This document shows, piece by piece, positions 11,415 to 13,479 of a stretch of 13,479 bases of DNA (its first letter is position 1; every line of letters starts with the position of its first letter). Position numbers and translations under genes: made by a program. Origin of the DNA: Vulcanimicrobiota bacterium (GTDB taxonomy: Bacteria; Vulcanimicrobiota; Vulcanimicrobiia; Vulcanimicrobiales; Vulcanimicrobiaceae); the NCBI GenBank assembly GCA_003167055.1, contig PMUE01000130.1, positions 1 to 13,479 of the forward strand, read 5' to 3'. The notes beneath the pieces were generated by a model. That model ran no database searches, was not told the DNA's origin, and was given only the letters and a program-made list of their open reading frames with translations.

Positions 11415-12148
11415 CACCATACGATCTTCTCGGCTTGGTCGCGATCATTCTGGTCTCGCGCATCGCCCTCTCGATTCGACCGGTCACCGCCGCGTCGAAT
11501 GGACGTAGCATCGCCATTGCGCGCGAATATCTCGATCCGTTCATTTATGCCGGTATCGCCGCGTGGCTGTTGATCACGTTCGTCGCGCGGACCTATTACA
11601 TTCCGTCGGCATCGATGGTCCCGACGCTGGAAGTACACGATGTGCTCCTCGTCGACAAGTTCGAGTACCGCTTTCACACGCCGTCCGAAGGCGACATCGT
11701 GGTTTTTCCTCCGCCTATCCCAACACCCGACGATTTCATCAAGCGCGTGATCGGACTTCCGGGTGAGCGCCTGCACATCACCAAAGGCATCGTATACATC
11801 AACGACGTCGCACTGAGCGAACCGTATATCGCGCAAAAACCTGACTACGATTTGAAGATTGCGAACTACAGCATCTCGGTGAATGATGGGTTCGGCTGGC
11901 GGGCGCTCGATCCGTCAGAAGCCAACGTGCCGCCCAAATCGCAGTGGACCTCGCCGAATACGATCCCGCCGAACTGCTTTCTTATGCTCGGCGATAACCG
12001 CAACGACTCGGAAGACTCGCACGTGTGGGGTTTCGCGCAGGACGGCGGCACGTTTGCGACCGGCCCACGCGCCGGCGAGCATGCTGGTTTCACCGGCCGC
12101 GCGTTCCTGATCTTCTGGCCGCTCAACCAAATGAAAATCTTGAAATAA
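11411..12148 (+). CDS. lepB: Signal peptidase I, second of three tandem copies
   Basis: 245 residues with two membrane helices (about 4-21 and 44-60), nucleophile S68 in IPSASMVPTL and base K111 in FIKRVIGLPGE. It is closest to the first copy: same N-terminus, same insert (YDLKIANYSISVNDG onward) and same terminal box LGDNRNDSEDSHVWGFA with histidine in place of the usual arginine. It differs by an extra loop of about 16 residues (DGGTFATGPRAGEHAG) before GFTGRAFLIFWP. ATG 11411 overlaps the first copy's stop as ATGA, so the pair is translationally coupled. Both catalytic residues are intact, so it should be active. Copies one and two look like a duplication followed by divergence. Confidence 0.93.
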   Translation: MTPYDLLGLVAIILVSRIALSIRPVTAASNGRSIAIAREYLDPFIYAGIAAWLLITFVARTYYIPSASMVPTLEVHDVLLVDKFEYRFHTPSEGDIVVFPPPIPTPDDFIKRVIGLPGERLHITKGIVYINDVALSEPYIAQKPDYDLKIANYSISVNDGFGWRALDPSEANVPPKSQWTSPNTIPPNCFLMLGDNRNDSEDSHVWGFAQDGGTFATGPRAGEHAGFTGRAFLIFWPLNQMKILK

Positions 12149-12166
12149 TCGCGAATATCGTCTTCC

Positions 12167-12676
12167 GTGGTCCGGTTCGTGCAACTGCGCTCGCTCGCGA
12201 GCCTCATGCTGCAACTTGCGATCCTCGGCGCGCTGATCGCCGCATTTTTCGTCCGCTTCCCGCAAGTCTCAGGGCCATCGATGGCCCCACATATTAGCTC
12301 CGGCGAACTCGTGATCATCAACACGCTTGCGTATCGCTTCGCACCGCCGCGCCGCGGCGACATTGTCGCCTTTCACCACGACGGCGTTACGCCTGAGACC
12401 TACATCAAGCGAGTCATCGGCTTGCCGGGCGAACGCATTCGGATCGATCGCGGCGCGGTCTACGTCAACGGGGCACGCTTGACCGAAACCTACGTCCAAT
12501 ACGGCGACGACCGCAGCGGTCCCGAGATCGTCGTGCCCCCCGACAGCGTGTACGTTCTCGGCGATAATCGCGCGGTCAGCGAGGATTCGCGTGCCTTCGG
12601 CCCGGTTCCGGACGCCGACTTGACGGGCAAGGCGCTGGCGGGCCTGTGGCCGCTGGGATCGATCGGCGCACTGTGA
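12167..12676 (+). CDS. lepB: Signal peptidase I, third tandem copy, compact single-helix form
   Basis: 169 residues, close to the small Gram-positive SipS type: one membrane helix (about 10-29), nucleophile S38 in VSGPSMAPHI, base K81 in YIKRVIGLPGE, and a canonical last box LGDNRAVSEDSRAFGPVPDADLTGKA. The threonine of the usual SMxPT box is histidine here. It lacks the insert of the other two copies and is not a recent copy of them. Start GTG 12167 with no clear ribosome binding site; GTG 12179 is an alternative. It follows the second copy by 18 bases in the same frame, and its stop overlaps the rbgA GTG (GTGA). Confidence 0.92.
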   Translation: MVRFVQLRSLASLMLQLAILGALIAAFFVRFPQVSGPSMAPHISSGELVIINTLAYRFAPPRRGDIVAFHHDGVTPETYIKRVIGLPGERIRIDRGAVYVNGARLTETYVQYGDDRSGPEIVVPPDSVYVLGDNRAVSEDSRAFGPVPDADLTGKALAGLWPLGSIGAL

Positions 12677-13479
12677 AGGAGCGCCTCGACAACGTTGTTC
12701 AGTGGTATCCGGGCCACATGGTGCGCGCCATGCGCCGCATCGCCGACTATCTCAAGCTCATTGACATCGTGATCGAGGTCATCGATGCGCGCGCGGTGCG
12801 CAGCGATGCGAATCCAATGCTCGACCAATTGATCGGCGAGCGCGCGCGGATTGTCGCGCTCAGCCGCGACGATCTCGCCGAACCGGCGACCACCAAACGA
12901 TGGATCGAGCAATTTGCCGAGCGTGGCCGGGAGGCGATCGCGGTCGAGGCACGCGCGCAGCAGAGCGTCTCGCGCGTCCTCGCGGCAGTGAGCGCGCGAG
13001 CGAAAGAGCGCAGCGGCCTGTCGCGCGTGATTGTCGTCGGCGTGCCGAATTCGGGAAAGTCGTCGATCATTAACGGCCTCTTGCGCCGTGGAGCGGCCAA
13101 GACCGAAGACCGCGCCGGTGTCACGCGCCAGCTCCAGTGGTTCCGGCTCGCGCCGAACATCGAGCTGATGGACACACCCGGCATCCTCGTCCCAAAGATC
13201 CCAAGTGCGCAAGCCCAGTGGAAGCTCGCATTGATCGGCGCGGTACCGCGCGAGCGCTACGATCCCTACGAGGTAGCCCTCGAGTTCCATCAGTGGCTAA
13301 CACAGCGCAGCGGCGGACGCACCAAGGTTCCCGACCTTGCGGCTTTTGCAAGCACCCGTGGATTCGTGCGCCGCGGCGGTGAGATCGACGAGCACAACGC
13401 CGCGCAGGCCTACGTCAAGGCGTTCAACGACGGAGTTTTTGGACGCATCAGCCTCGAAGCTCCCGGCGACGATGACGAA
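12673..13479 (+). CDS. rbgA: Ribosome biogenesis GTPase RbgA/YlqF, nearly complete, cut by right edge
   Basis: Circularly permuted GTPase that acts late in 50S assembly. 269 codons in the window; the natural end must be close. The N-terminus reads QWYPGHMVRAMRRI, the family hallmark. In permuted order the G4 region comes first (ALSRDDLAEP, residues about 62-71), then G1 (VVGVPNSGKSSIIN), G2 (GVTR), and G3 (MDTPGIL), followed by the C-terminal RNA-binding helical domain. G4 is unusual: the family has NKxD and here it is SRDD, so only the aspartate remains. GTG 12673 overlaps the lepB stop as GTGA. An acidic tail (GDDDE) is at the edge. In related clusters rnhB follows. Confidence 0.93.
   Translation, partial: MKERLDNVVQWYPGHMVRAMRRIADYLKLIDIVIEVIDARAVRSDANPMLDQLIGERARIVALSRDDLAEPATTKRWIEQFAERGREAIAVEARAQQSVSRVLAAVSARAKERSGLSRVIVVGVPNSGKSSIINGLLRRGAAKTEDRAGVTRQLQWFRLAPNIELMDTPGILVPKIPSAQAQWKLALIGAVPRERYDPYEVALEFHQWLTQRSGGRTKVPDLAAFASTRGFVRRGGEIDEHNAAQAYVKAFNDGVFGRISLEAPGDDDE

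Overview
The window is a gene-dense, GC-rich piece of a bacterial chromosome with mostly housekeeping content. I see no mobile element, CRISPR array, tRNA or rRNA. The proteins point to a deep-branching, probably uncultured lineage. SpeD keeps the Thermotoga residue numbering and SpeE is of the Thermus/ACL5 type. SufB resembles actinobacterial and cyanobacterial forms. The order rplS-lepB-rbgA recalls Firmicutes and Chloroflexi. Candidatus Eremiobacterota (WPS-2) or a relative is my guess by general resemblance; it is not proven here.

Left block, minus strand (1-2616): a polyamine operon read right to left, speD, speE, a PaaI-type hotdog thioesterase, then gcvT, which runs off the left edge. 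It is driven by a good sigma70-type promoter at 2624-2652. The roughly 213-nt speD leader is structured, and its 5' end can pair either locally or with bases just upstream of the speD ribosome binding site. A strong hairpin lies between speD and speE.

Second block, plus strand (2717-7088): a promoter with an operator-like dyad drives sufB, a small secreted protein of unknown function, a Rieske ferredoxin-like protein and a membrane-anchored penicillin-acylase-family hydrolase. All four reading frames overlap at their junctions, so they look like one translationally coupled operon. sufC and sufD are absent.

Third block (7099-9549): rplU, apparently leaderless, is followed by prp, the protease that matures ribosomal protein L27 in Firmicutes. 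rpmA (L27) is missing from its usual place. Next come a small one-helix membrane protein, a TatA/B-family protein on the minus strand, an unrecognised 173-residue protein, and on the minus strand a free-standing protein with two Clp-N-like repeats. The convergent genes overlap or abut with no room for terminators.

Right block, plus strand (9613-13479): trmD, rplS, three different signal peptidase I genes in tandem, and the ribosome-assembly GTPase rbgA, cut by the right edge. The first signal peptidase probably starts at a CTG codon, judging from its paralogue. Several genes have no visible Shine-Dalgarno sequence, and sufB, rplU and rplS have -10-like boxes only 7-11 bases before the ATG, which suggests leaderless transcription is common here.
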